DNA of 64,000 bases from Paenibacillus sp. YYML68 (GCF_027923405.1 NZ_BQYI01000001.1:1652501-1716500), one strand, 5' to 3'; shown: positions 28,212-35,729, counted from the first letter of the stretch. A program made the numbers and translations. Notes: generated by a model not told the origin, from the letters alone.

Positions 28212-29102
28212 ATGCATGTGCAGAACGGAGTGGCGAACACGAAGCAGCATACGAAGATCGCACCTGCCAAGCTAATAAGGCGAGCCGTGCTGATGCTAAT
28301 CGGAGCTGCTCTAGTGTCAGTCGGACTTGAAATATTTCTCATTCCTAATAACATTATCGACGGAGGCATCGTCGGCATCTCGATTATTACGTCTCACCTG
28401 TCTGGGATACCTATTGGGGTATTCCTGATGCTCTTCAATCTTCCGTTCTTATTCATCGGTTATAAGCAAATCGGTAAAACATTCGCGTTCTCCACTTTAT
28501 TTGCCGTTACGATGATGTCGATTGGCACGACGCTGCTCCATCCGGTCAAACCGTTCACGGTAGATCCGCTGCTCGCCGCTGTGTTCGGGGGCATCATTCT
28601 TGGGGTTGGCGTCGGTATGGTGATCCGATCCGGAGGCTCGCTGGACGGTACGGAAATTATGGCGATATTGTTCAGCAAAAAAACCCCGTTCTCGGTTGGC
28701 GAAATTGTCATGTTCTTCAACCTCTTCATCTTGACCAGCGCAGGCTTCGTGTTCGGCTGGGATCACGCTATGTATTCGCTTATTGCCTATTACATCGCCT
28801 TCAAGATGATCGACATCACGATCGAGGGCTTCGACGAATCGAAGGCGGTCTGGATTATCAGTGACAACAGCCGGGAAATCGGCGACGCCATCCTCCACCG
28901 TCTCGGACGCGGTGTCACGTATTTGCAAGGAGAAGGCGCCTTCAGCGGCGGTAACAAGCTCGTCATTTTCTGCGTCATTAACAGACTGGAGGAGGCGAAG
29001 CTGAAGTCCATCGTGGAGGAGAAGGATCAGGCCGCGTTCCTTGCCGTCGGCAACATTCATGATGTGAAGGGCGGACGCTTCAAGAAGAAGGATATTCATT
29101 AA
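28212..29102 (+). CDS. YitT family membrane protein with DUF2179 tail
   Basis: A 296-residue protein. The N-terminal ~200 residues hold five or six membrane spans of the YitT family ('LIPNNIIDGGIVGISII', 'GGSLDGTEIMAILFSKKTPF'). The C-terminal ~85 residues are the cytosolic DUF2179 domain ('RLGRGVTYLQGEGAFSGG'). Function is unknown in the family. AAGGGGG precedes the ATG. A terminator follows. Confidence 0.87.
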   Translation: MHVQNGVANTKQHTKIAPAKLIRRAVLMLIGAALVSVGLEIFLIPNNIIDGGIVGISIITSHLSGIPIGVFLMLFNLPFLFIGYKQIGKTFAFSTLFAVTMMSIGTTLLHPVKPFTVDPLLAAVFGGIILGVGVGMVIRSGGSLDGTEIMAILFSKKTPFSVGEIVMFFNLFILTSAGFVFGWDHAMYSLIAYYIAFKMIDITIEGFDESKAVWIISDNSREIGDAILHRLGRGVTYLQGEGAFSGGNKLVIFCVINRLEEAKLKSIVEEKDQAAFLAVGNIHDVKGGRFKKKDIH

Positions 29103-29121
29103 CGTTATGCGTCTTCCCTAG

Positions 29122-29167
29122 GGCTGTCTTGTAGACCGGATCTCCGGCTGCGGGGCAGCTTTTTTTT
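29122..29167 (+). terminator. Terminator after the yitT-like gene
   Basis: GCTGTC-like and GGCAGC arms enclose an inner CCGGA/TCCGG stem, followed by eight T residues at 29160-29167. Confidence 0.75.
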
Positions 29168-29268
29168 ACTGATGGAAGGGGAGGTGGCTTGAATTCGAAT
29201 TCGTAAGCATAACAGGCTACACAGCTCTGTATACATAAATGTAGTCATTCGTAAAGGAGGTCCGGTGT

Positions 29269-29472
29269 ATGGAGCAAACGAAAGCTTGGTACCCGTATGT
29301 CAGTCCGTTCGATCCGTGTCCGCCTGTAACCGTAAAAACATACTCTACGCCGATTAACCTGTACATTCCGTTCCAGCCGCCTGGTCTGCCGCAATTCTCG
29401 CCGATGGAGGCGCTGAAGTGCGGTACGCTGTGGCCTGCGCTCTACAGCCCTTACGAGCCGCGTCAATATTGA
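29269..29472 (+). CDS. cotJA: Spore coat-associated protein CotJA
   Basis: A 67-residue proline-rich protein with the CotJA pattern ('YIPFQPPGLPQFSP' and 'ALKCGTLWPALYSPY'). CotJA and CotJC are known to go into the inner spore coat together. AAAGGAGGTCC lies upstream. It heads the cotJA-cotJB-cotJC cluster, usually transcribed by SigE in the mother cell; a clear SigE promoter could not be assigned. Confidence 0.92.
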   Translation: MEQTKAWYPYVSPFDPCPPVTVKTYSTPINLYIPFQPPGLPQFSPMEALKCGTLWPALYSPYEPRQY

Positions 29473-29491
29473 GTTACGAGGAGGGGACGAT

Positions 29492-29755
29492 ATGCATCAC
29501 AAGCTTCCTGACCATTATTATACGATGCTGCATGAGCTGCAGGCTGTCGATTTCGTGCTGCTGGAGCTCAATCTGTATTTAGACACGCATCCGCACGATA
29601 CGCAGGCGATTCAGCAATACAACCAATGCGCGCAGCAGCGCAAGGCGCTGGCCTACCAGTTCGAGCTGGAGTTCGGACCGCTGCAAAATTACGGCCAAAG
29701 CTACACGAAGCAGCCGTGGCAATGGAACGATACCCCTTGGCCTTGGCAAGTATAA
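29492..29755 (+). CDS. cotJB: Spore coat protein CotJB
   Basis: An 87-residue CotJB protein ('YYTMLHELQAVDFVLLELNL' helix and the C-terminal 'WPWQV' typical of the family). It lies 19 bases after cotJA and 45 before cotJC, in one operon. It is needed with CotJA and CotJC in coat formation; its molecular role is not known. Confidence 0.92.
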   Translation: MHHKLPDHYYTMLHELQAVDFVLLELNLYLDTHPHDTQAIQQYNQCAQQRKALAYQFELEFGPLQNYGQSYTKQPWQWNDTPWPWQV

Positions 29756-29800
29756 GCCATTCCCCGAGCAAGCACGAGGTACGAGGAGAGGAGAATCGGT

Positions 29801-30016
29801 ATGTGGGTATATGAGAAGAAGCTGCAGTATCCGGTCAAGGTAAGCAAGTGCGACCCTCGCATGGCTAAGCTGCTCATGGAGCAGTACGGCGGAGCAGATG
29901 GCGAGCTCGCGGCCGCGCTTCGTTACCTGAACCAGCGCTATACGATTCCGGATAAGGTGATCGGACTGCTTACAGATATTGGGACGGAGGAATTTGCGCA
30001 CTATGGGTGTAGGTGA
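29801..30016 (+). pseudogene. cotJC: CotJC manganese-catalase-like coat protein, interrupted by prophage
   Basis: The first ~67 residues match CotJC closely, starting 'MWVYEKKLQYPVKV' and running through 'LTDIGTEEFAH'. CotJC is normally about 190 residues and a di-manganese catalase-like protein, so 'EEFAH' is part of its metal-binding first half. At this point the frame passes into four foreign codons (YGCR) and stops. The rest of cotJC is absent from the window; prophage genes follow. The simplest reading is that the element integrated here and the 3' part lies beyond its right end. If the element excises precisely, the full gene would be restored. Confidence 0.88.
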
Positions 30017-30030
30017 TGAAAAAGCCTGTA
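29980..30030. mobile_element. Predicted left attachment site (attL) in cotJC
   Basis: CotJC similarity ends after the codons for 'EEFAH' (GCGCAC, about 29995-30000). Large serine integrases cross over at a 2-bp core in a ~40-50-bp site, so the hybrid site should centre close to 30000. The exact core cannot be fixed without the right junction. Confidence 0.6.
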
Positions 30031-30076
30031 GTGGCGCGGGTTTGGAGAGGAGGGGCTTGTGTGGAGAGGGTGAAAT

Positions 30077-30113
30077 GAGAAGCTGCCGAGGGGTTCGGCA
30101 GCTTCTCTTAATT
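30077..30113 (-). terminator. Terminator downstream of the reverse transcriptase gene
   Basis: A 13-bp perfect stem (30077-30089 with 30095-30107, 5-base loop) lies just after the RT stop on the minus strand. On the plus strand it is followed by TTAATTTATTTT, so it may also stop host transcription entering from cotJ. Confidence 0.75.
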
Positions 30114-31687
30114 TATTTTGTTTCTAGTCCAATATTTTTTTTAGACAGTGACCACTCTAAAACTGTTTCTTCCGATAAGCTTAAAGTGTGGGTATTTTTC
30201 AGATGCCTCAAATAATGATTTTTTTCGTCTTCTGGTAATATCGAGCATGCTATTAGCAATGCTCTTCTACTCCATGGATCTAAAGTAGAGAAAAGTTCCT
30301 TCAACTCTCTAATCCAAGTAGAGGCATTAGCTTCATAAGCAGCAAGGATTATTTTTCTTTTAACTTCTGAAGATGATGAACTAAATTGCGATAGTAGTTT
30401 ATTAAGATGGTTCAGTTTTGAGTTGCTTGCAAATAGATTTAATACAGCAATATAGAAGTATTCATTAATTTCAAATAACTCATCATCAAGTATATTTACA
30501 ATATGATCACCCAATAAAAGGAAATCATCGTGAAAATTTCTACTTGCAGATATAAGATAATGACAAACATCACTAATAGCTGGGATTAGCTGTTGTATGT
30601 TTAATACTGTAAACATAATGCCATCTGGGGCTCCAAGCTGACCAAGTCTTCTATAAAGCCATCTAATTTTCTTATAGTCCGGTTCATCTATATCTAGATA
30701 GCCCGTAATAAGGTATCGAATGTTTTCTTCAGAAAATAATTCTTGTTCTTCTTCTGTCAATTGATAGAAGTTTGTTCCTTGATACGGTCCGGTAGTATAT
30801 TTTTTTAATACTCTGATCATTTCATCTTCTTGTTCGTTTTGTGAGTTGTCGTCTAAATTTTTCTGACAAACATCAAAGAACTCTTCCGAAGTGAAAATTT
30901 TTGTTTTCTGATTTTGAAGGACAAGCCTCTGTTGTTTATCTAAAATATCTGCCATTTGATAAACTGTCTTATATGCATCTTTTTCAGTATCAACGAAAAC
31001 GAATATGTCATCAGCATACCTACAAAAATCAAGACCTCTTATAGATAGACTATCATCAATTGGTATTAACGTCATCTCAGCAAGTAGATGGGAGGAGTGG
31101 GGACCAATTGGTAGACCTCTAGAGACAGTCTTGGTAATATCCTCAAGCAGTCTCATAATAAATTTTATTATTTGATTATTAAATTTTGATTCAGCTAGTT
31201 GGTTTTCGACTGTATGATGGTAGATTTGATTATAAAAATCTGAAATGTCCATTTGAACAACGAATTTTTTACGTTTACTCTTTTCAAGACAGGATTCCCA
31301 GAACTGTTTCCACGAGTTTTCATTGCTGTAAAAGATACCGTTCTTCAAAGGATTAAATCGATAGCTAAAAACACTTTTCTCACTAACTGGTCGTCTGCGC
31401 TTTTCTATTAATTCACCATACTCATAGAGAATTGCAGCTAGGAGCAAACTATCGAGAGGGTCGAGTTGAGTTGCTATCCTATAGGATAATTCAGTTTTTG
31501 GTATTACAAATCTTCTTGAAGGGCTGATTTTATGCTGAGAGATATCATAATCTTTTAACTTCTTTATAAGCTTTTCTTGATGTTCGCTAAAAACAGTAAT
31601 TTCTTTAGGACTTGGGAATAAGTCTGTATCTTTCTCGACTTCTAAGTGTTTAATAGCCCATGTAATAGATTGTTCCTTTAATTTCAT
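30113..31687 (-). CDS. Abi/DRT-type reverse transcriptase (probable phage defence)
   Basis: A 524-residue protein. The RT domain has D147/D150 in 'VVQMDISDFYNQIYHH' (motif A), 'GLPIGPHSSHLLAE' near 191-204 and the catalytic 'YADD' at 224-227. The arrangement 'LDPLDSLLLAAILYEYG' followed by 'SVFSYRFNP' is like the unknown-group/abortive-infection RTs rather than group II intron maturases or retrons. Residues ~310-524 are alpha-helical, HEAT-like in appearance. No msr/msd-like RNA or partner gene is adjacent. GC is much lower than neighbours. It lies between attL and the integrase, 54 bases downstream of the latter, with GAGGTG before the ATG and a TATAAT box at 31710-31715, so it may have its own promoter. 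Subtype is not determined. Confidence 0.82.
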   Translation of the reverse strand: MKLKEQSITWAIKHLEVEKDTDLFPSPKEITVFSEHQEKLIKKLKDYDISQHKISPSRRFVIPKTELSYRIATQLDPLDSLLLAAILYEYGELIEKRRRPVSEKSVFSYRFNPLKNGIFYSNENSWKQFWESCLEKSKRKKFVVQMDISDFYNQIYHHTVENQLAESKFNNQIIKFIMRLLEDITKTVSRGLPIGPHSSHLLAEMTLIPIDDSLSIRGLDFCRYADDIFVFVDTEKDAYKTVYQMADILDKQQRLVLQNQKTKIFTSEEFFDVCQKNLDDNSQNEQEDEMIRVLKKYTTGPYQGTNFYQLTEEEQELFSEENIRYLITGYLDIDEPDYKKIRWLYRRLGQLGAPDGIMFTVLNIQQLIPAISDVCHYLISASRNFHDDFLLLGDHIVNILDDELFEINEYFYIAVLNLFASNSKLNHLNKLLSQFSSSSSEVKRKIILAAYEANASTWIRELKELFSTLDPWSRRALLIACSILPEDEKNHYLRHLKNTHTLSLSEETVLEWSLSKKNIGLETK

Positions 31688-31741
31688 GATTCACCTCGCA
31701 GTTATAGTAATTATAATAATATTCTATATTGTTTATTTTTT

Positions 31742-33331
31742 CTATATCCTCGGAAACACTTCTAGCTCAAACTGATCCGCGGCGCCACTCCAGCGGCCGC
31801 CGGTCTCCTTGCGGTATTTCACCAGTCGGACAACCTCCTTGAGCAGTGCGTTCTTCTCGCCGGGGGAGCCGGCCAGCGGATAATCGTCCAGCACGCGCTC
31901 AACCTTCGGGATCGTATCGAACTTAGCTGACGTGCGGTGACGTTCTTCCTCGAGCTCTTTCTCGGTTTCCTCTAGTGATGACTTGATCGATTTCAGCCGT
32001 TCGGTATGCCGGGTCGATCGTTCCATGAAGACTTCAAGGGTATAGATCTTCTTCTCGAGCAAGTCATGCACCTGAGCGAGCTGTTCATTCACTTCCTCGA
32101 GCTGCTTCTTGAGCTCCTTTCGTACTTTCTCCAGAGCTTTGATTTTCGCCTCTGCTTGCGTGTCGGTGCTCGGGTCCTCTTGTCGGTCGTTCAGCTCGTT
32201 CCGAAGGCCCTGCAGCCAATCCTGAAGAGCGATGAGCAGTCTCTGCTCCACCAGGTGGACGTATGAGCTGACATTGCTGCAGCTGGTCTCGGGGCAGATC
32301 AGGCTATCGGGTATCTTGCTATTGTAAGGTCTTTGCAACATTGGACCGCCGCACATTCCGCATCGGACGAGTCCGGCCAATGGATTAGCGATCTTGTTCC
32401 TCGACACTGGCGCATGGCTATTGCTCTTCATGACCTCCTGAGCCCGTGCGAAGGTCACCTCATCAATCAGGGGAGGGTGGATGCCTTGCGCCTCGATCCA
32501 TTGATCTCGCGGCTTCCTCGGGCGGCTCTTGGAGTCCTTCTTCTTCACAAGGGGACGTGATCCCCAGCGCACTTTACCGATGTATACCGTATTGCGAAGG
32601 ATGCCGTTGATTGTGGCCACTGTCCATCGCGTCTGCCTTGCTGTAGGCACCTTCAGCTCTTCGTTCAAGTAGCGTGCCAGCTTGGCGGTGCCCATCCACT
32701 TGTCCGGATCTGGATCGGTATAGATGGCAAAGATGAGCTGCACGATAGGCGCCTGCTCCGGATGTGGCTCCAGCGTGAAGCCCTTGCCAGGTAGCTTCAC
32801 TCGATTGTAGCCGTAGGGGGCTTGATTGCCGACGTACTTGCCTTGATTGACGGACATGACACGACCCGTCTGCATTCGCCGTGTGGTGGTCTTGAATTCA
32901 CGCCGTGACATGAACAGGTTGAACTCGAAATATTCTTCATCATTCGGGTCGTTCGGATCGTACGTCCGCATCGGTGTGATGATCAGGGTGTTGGAGTACT
33001 TGAAGGTTTGGGCTACGATACCTTGGTCCATCGTGTCGCCGCGCGCCAGTCGCTCGACTTCAACAGCGAGAATACCATCCCACTTCTCAGCCTCTACGTC
33101 CGTAAGCAGCCGCAGCATCTCTGGACGCTCCGATATCCGTTCGCCCGATGTGCCGGCCTTCTCCTTATAGATCTCTCGGATCTGGATGCCAAGCTTCGCT
33201 GCAAGATCGAACAGTATTCGTTCATGCTTCGTGTAGGTGTCTTCTTCTCCGTTGGATTCCGCTTCGAGGTCCACTCGAGATTTCCTCATGTACACCGCAT
33301 ACTGAGCGTTCTTATCAAGAGCCTTATACAT
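31742..33331 (-). CDS. Large serine recombinase (prophage integrase)
   Basis: About 529 residues. The N-terminal resolvase domain carries the nucleophile serine in 'YMRKSRVD' (S18) and arginines in 'VERLARGD'. The recombinase domain follows (~170-290), then a zinc ribbon ('CGMCGGPM' ... 'CPETSC') and a long coiled coil (~375-460), all in the order known for phiC31/SPbeta-type integrases. ATG 33331 is preferred, with GAGGTG upstream; a GTG three codons earlier lies in that site. Such enzymes integrate without host factors and need a recombination directionality factor for excision; no candidate factor was recognised. Confidence 0.95.
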   Translation of the reverse strand: MYKALDKNAQYAVYMRKSRVDLEAESNGEEDTYTKHERILFDLAAKLGIQIREIYKEKAGTSGERISERPEMLRLLTDVEAEKWDGILAVEVERLARGDTMDQGIVAQTFKYSNTLIITPMRTYDPNDPNDEEYFEFNLFMSRREFKTTTRRMQTGRVMSVNQGKYVGNQAPYGYNRVKLPGKGFTLEPHPEQAPIVQLIFAIYTDPDPDKWMGTAKLARYLNEELKVPTARQTRWTVATINGILRNTVYIGKVRWGSRPLVKKKDSKSRPRKPRDQWIEAQGIHPPLIDEVTFARAQEVMKSNSHAPVSRNKIANPLAGLVRCGMCGGPMLQRPYNSKIPDSLICPETSCSNVSSYVHLVEQRLLIALQDWLQGLRNELNDRQEDPSTDTQAEAKIKALEKVRKELKKQLEEVNEQLAQVHDLLEKKIYTLEVFMERSTRHTERLKSIKSSLEETEKELEEERHRTSAKFDTIPKVERVLDDYPLAGSPGEKNALLKEVVRLVKYRKETGGRWSGAADQFELEVFPRI

Positions 33332-33400
33332 TGGGATCACCTCGCGACAGGATGGTTATTGCACGTATAATTTGGGAGAGATATAATAAGAATTATAAAG

Positions 33401-33429
33401 ACCGCAGATGTTGGTAGCATCTACGGCCT
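33401..33429 (-). terminator. Hairpin upstream of the integrase, minus-strand terminator
   Basis: GACCGCAGATG and CATCTACGGCC arms pair around TTGGTAG; on the minus strand the stem is followed by TTTATAATT. It would isolate the integrase from transcription coming from the immunity side. Confidence 0.5.
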
Positions 33430-33477
33430 GCACAATTGCCGCTATTAAGGGCGGTGGCTTGAGTTTTGGTGGTTGAG

Positions 33478-33513
33478 AAATAGACCGCGCACCTTCTCAC
33501 AGGGCGGTCTATT
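33478..33513. terminator. Shared hairpin at the 3' ends of the toxin mRNA and antisense RNA
   Basis: AAATAGACCGC (about 33478-33488) and GCGGTCTATTT (33503-33513) form an 11-bp perfect stem. It contains the stop codon of the small toxin ORF. T-rich sequence follows on both strands. Confidence 0.6.
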
Positions 33514-33592
33514 TCTTATTCATGTAGGTAAGCAGTGCAAGTATGAACATTCCGAACAGGAACATTAGCTGCAGTGCTTGAAATACCTCCAC
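33509..33592 (-). CDS. Hol_Tox-like small hydrophobic toxin (type I toxin-antitoxin)
   Basis: A 27-residue peptide with one membrane helix: 'MEVFQALQLMFLFGMFILA' followed by 'LLTYMNKK'. This fits the putative holin-like toxin family (x-F-x-A-L-x-L-M-x-x-F-G-x-F-I-L) of Bacillota type I systems. The GTG at 33592 is preferred because GGGAGG lies 8 bases upstream; an ATG two codons earlier is too close. An extended -10 box (TGCTATAAT, 33659-33667) suggests a transcript from about 33652. It sits between the integrase and ImmA genes, a typical position for prophage toxin genes. Inverted repeats flank it (33446-33460 and 33618-33633). Confidence 0.65.
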   Translation of the reverse strand: MEVFQALQLMFLFGMFILALLTYMNKK

Positions 33593-33713
33593 AGGCATCA
33601 CCTCCCATCTTGGGAGCTTAGCCGACCGCCCTTAAGCCGATTCAATTGTACAGGCTAGATTATAGCATATTTGGAAGGTGCGTACAGAGAATCTTCAAGG
33701 TTCTGTATAAAAC

Positions 33714-33750
33714 AATAGGCCGCTTTCTCTTAGGAGGAGCGGTCTATTTC
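33714..33750 (-). terminator. Terminator after the ImmA/IrrE gene
   Basis: AATAGGCCGCT (33714-33724) pairs with AGCGGTCTATT (33738-33748, one wobble). On the minus strand the stem is followed by GTTTTAT. It lies just past the stop of the peptidase gene. Confidence 0.7.
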
Positions 33751-33755
33751 GACAA

Positions 33756-34181
33756 CTATAAGTTGGATTGGTAGTATCTCGTCATCTCGCGAGGTATGCC
33801 ATTTCTTGCAAAGTAGTTCTCTACCGATTCATGGCATTCTATGGTGCCTGACTGATGCAACAATAGATTCACAGCAAACTGATTAGCTTCCCTCTCGTAT
33901 CGCCCCGGATTAAAGAACGTTGCCTCCTCGAGGAAGAAACGGCTCATACCCTTGTGCAGTCGGTCATGACCAAGCTCATGTGCACAGACGAACCGCTGCC
34001 ATTCATCACTCAATGCATTGTTAATGGCTATGTATCGCCTGCGGAGTGTACGCAGATAGTAGCCGCGGCATTCCCCAAGATCACCGTACCAGACTTGAAT
34101 GTTCAGTGCGCGAGCAAGTTCAAAGGGGCAATTCGTTTTATACTTTCTAGCGAGCTTTGCAATGATACGGGCGATATCCAA
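33756..34181 (-). CDS. ImmA/IrrE-family metallopeptidase
   Basis: A 141-residue zinc peptidase with 'HELGH' at 68-72 and a downstream 'EREANQFAVNLLL' helix supplying the third ligand, as in ICEBs1 ImmA. These enzymes cut the phage or ICE repressor to allow induction. It lies 42 bases downstream of the repressor on the same strand, so the partner is probably that repressor. Confidence 0.88.
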   Translation of the reverse strand: MDIARIIAKLARKYKTNCPFELARALNIQVWYGDLGECRGYYLRTLRRRYIAINNALSDEWQRFVCAHELGHDRLHKGMSRFFLEEATFFNPGRYEREANQFAVNLLLHQSGTIECHESVENYFARNGIPREMTRYYQSNL

Positions 34182-34223
34182 TGCTACCCCTCCGACAATA
34201 TATTTCTGTCCACATCCACATCC

Positions 34224-34955
34224 TTATTGATTGTCTTTGTCTTTCTTACGCTTGTTCTTTGCTTTAGCATCCCAGAACATGCCCTCCATGAATGCCAATA
34301 CCTTATCCTTGCTCTCCTGATCCATTGGGACACCGTCGAACATGACCTCTTGTTGTTCTAAGAACTTCTTGAAGTCGCGCTTATCTTTGGGAGAAGCGTG
34401 TTCAGGAATGATTGGTCGATCTGGTGTGTTAGTTCGGCCAAGTAAATAATCTGTTGAAACATCAAACAGATCAGCAATTTTTCGTAAGGTTTCTTCACGT
34501 GGTACTCGGTTTTTATCCTCTGACTCATAACCGGCTATGGTTGGACGGGAGAGCCCGAGCTTGTCTGCTACCTGGTCTTGCGTCCAATTCGCGGCTTCTC
34601 TAAGCTGCTTAAATCGTTGTTGGAAAGAGCTCATATGTATATTAGTACTGGAATGTTTGAGTGACACATGTTCAGGAATATCTGTTGATGGACGTCCATT
34701 TGTTCTGGAGTCGTTGTTATTATTGTCAGATTCATCAAGACTTACAGGACGACTCGGAACTTCAGTCCGGCCTAGTATGTAATCAATATCAACTTCGAAG
34801 AAATCAGCAAATTTACTTAGTAAATCAATGTCAGGCTTTCTTGCTTCATTCTCATATCCAGATATTGTTGATTCAGCAAGGTTGAATTTTTTTCCGAATT
34901 CTTTCATGGTGAGATTTGATTTCTGTCGTAGTTCCCGAATTCTTTGCCCGAACAT
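34224..34955 (-). CDS. Prophage repressor with two tandem XRE helix-turn-helix domains
   Basis: A 243-residue protein with two complete HTH units: residues 1-64 ('MFGQRIRELRQKSNLTMKEF' onward, ending 'DYILGRT') and 108-174 ('MSSFQQRFKQLREAANWTQ' onward, ending 'DYLLGRT'). A polar, Asn-rich linker (~70-107) joins them and each unit is followed by a 'P-x-R-P' stretch, as if a repressor gene had been duplicated and fused. The C-terminus is a charged tail likely to be the ImmA target. The promoter TTCACA-17-TATAAT (35012-34984) lies upstream and contains an operator between its boxes, indicating autoregulation. Confidence 0.85.
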   Translation of the reverse strand: MFGQRIRELRQKSNLTMKEFGKKFNLAESTISGYENEARKPDIDLLSKFADFFEVDIDYILGRTEVPSRPVSLDESDNNNNDSRTNGRPSTDIPEHVSLKHSSTNIHMSSFQQRFKQLREAANWTQDQVADKLGLSRPTIAGYESEDKNRVPREETLRKIADLFDVSTDYLLGRTNTPDRPIIPEHASPKDKRDFKKFLEQQEVMFDGVPMDQESKDKVLAFMEGMFWDAKAKNKRKKDKDNQ

Positions 34956-34983
34956 TGTTCTTATACACCGCCTTTTAATCTAA

Positions 34984-35070
34984 ATTATACTTTGCACTTT
35001 GCAAAATGTGAATTTTTTTCTATTGACTTCGCAAAATGCATTGACAACTTCGCGTTATGCAATGTAAAAT
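34984..35070. promoter_or_regulatory. Divergent repressor/cro promoters with operators
   Basis: The leftward promoter is TTCACA/TATAAT (minus strand, 34984-35012). The rightward promoter is TTGACA (35041-35046), 18 bases, TAAAAT (35065-35070). Related sites ACTTTGCAAAATGTG (34996), ACTTCGCAAAATGCA (35026) and ACTTCGCGTTATGCA (35047) overlap these elements and look like repressor operators. A fourth, inverted copy lies inside the cro-like gene at 35306-35319. Confidence 0.7.
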
Positions 35071-35113
35071 GTCAACATACAACGCGATTTGAGAAGTTGA
35101 GGGGTGAGTATAT

Positions 35114-35335
35114 TTGAATAGAGTGAAGTTGGCTAGGTATGAGTCAGGATTATCAATAGAGGAGGCTGCTAGGTTATTGAATATTTCAGCTGGATACCTT
35201 TCTCAAATTGAGAATGGTCATCGACATGTTAGCTCAGAGCGGGCAAATGCTATTGCTCTGGTATATGGAAAAGCAAAAGAAGATATTTTTTTGCCAACGC
35301 GCTACGCAATTCGCGAAGTTGATTTGAAAATTTAG
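35114..35335 (+). CDS. Cro-like XRE DNA-binding protein
   Basis: A 73-residue single-domain HTH protein ('LSIEEAARLLNISAGYLSQI' recognition region). The TTG start at 35114 follows GAGGGGTGAG. It is the first rightward gene, divergent from the double-HTH repressor across shared operators, so a Cro-like role in the lytic switch is likely. A further operator-like sequence lies near its 3' end. Confidence 0.82.
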   Translation: MNRVKLARYESGLSIEEAARLLNISAGYLSQIENGHRHVSSERANAIALVYGKAKEDIFLPTRYAIREVDLKI

Positions 35336-35366
35336 CATGCAAGCGAGCACAGGAGGTGAAAAAACA

Positions 35367-35696
35367 ATGCCCGTCCCATCCAGTATCGAGCATATACATA
35401 CCCATAGGAGGTCGATGTCCATGGGTCAGCAAGAATACGAAGGCAAGATCGTAGCAACGTACAAGTACGGCAACTCGCTATGCCACGTGAATGACAAGTA
35501 TATCGCCAAGACGCCTGAAGAACGGGAGAAGGTACTGAGCAGCTACTACCGCACTGCCTGGAGCATCTGGAAGCGCCGCATGGCGGAGTCGGAGGTCGTC
35601 CGTGCCTTCCATCAAGCGAAGACGGAGGCCGAGCGTGACGAGCTGCTCCCATTGCTGGAGGCAGAGGGCTTCATGGTCGTGCCGCGCACAAGCTGA
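35367..35696 (+). CDS. Conserved phage protein of unknown function, two possible starts
   Basis: A 109-residue protein from ATG 35367 or 91 residues from ATG 35421. Both have strong ribosome sites (AGGAGGTG at 35351 and AGGAGGT at 35406, each about 8 bases away). The core, 'YEGKIVATYKYGNSLCHVN' followed by a charged helical half, begins after the second start, so the shorter form is probably the functional one. I do not recognise a domain. It follows the cro-like gene in the early operon. Confidence 0.6.
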   Translation: MPVPSSIEHIHTHRRSMSMGQQEYEGKIVATYKYGNSLCHVNDKYIAKTPEEREKVLSSYYRTAWSIWKRRMAESEVVRAFHQAKTEAERDELLPLLEAEGFMVVPRTS

Positions 35697-35729
35697 ACTT
35701 ATGCCATCTCATCCTTAGGATCATCAGAT

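Larger units (their letters stand above)
33376..33516 (+). ncRNA. Predicted antisense antitoxin RNA
   Basis: A TATAAT box at about 33364 with a weak -35 (GCGACA, 16-base spacer) could start a plus-strand RNA near 33376 that ends at the hairpin 33478-33513. Its 3' end would overlap the 3' end of the small toxin mRNA on the minus strand, the layout of txpA/RatA and bsrG/SR4 type I systems. Inferred from arrangement only. Confidence 0.35.

Noticed and set aside
29950..30030. A tRNA gene as the prophage attachment site
   Set aside because: No tRNA-like sequence is present; the junction lies in the cotJC coding frame.
30017..30112. A retron-type msr/msd RNA beside the reverse transcriptase
   Set aside because: The space downstream is under 100 bases with one simple terminator, the upstream space before the integrase is 54 bases, and the RT lacks retron-like features.
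33440..33640. A CRISPR-like repeat array near the integrase
   Set aside because: The repeated GGCGGT sequences are inverted arms of hairpins around the small toxin gene, not regularly spaced direct repeats.
33954..34361. A 135-codon plus-strand frame across the ImmA and repressor genes
   Set aside because: It lies opposite two well-supported genes and has no start site or domain.
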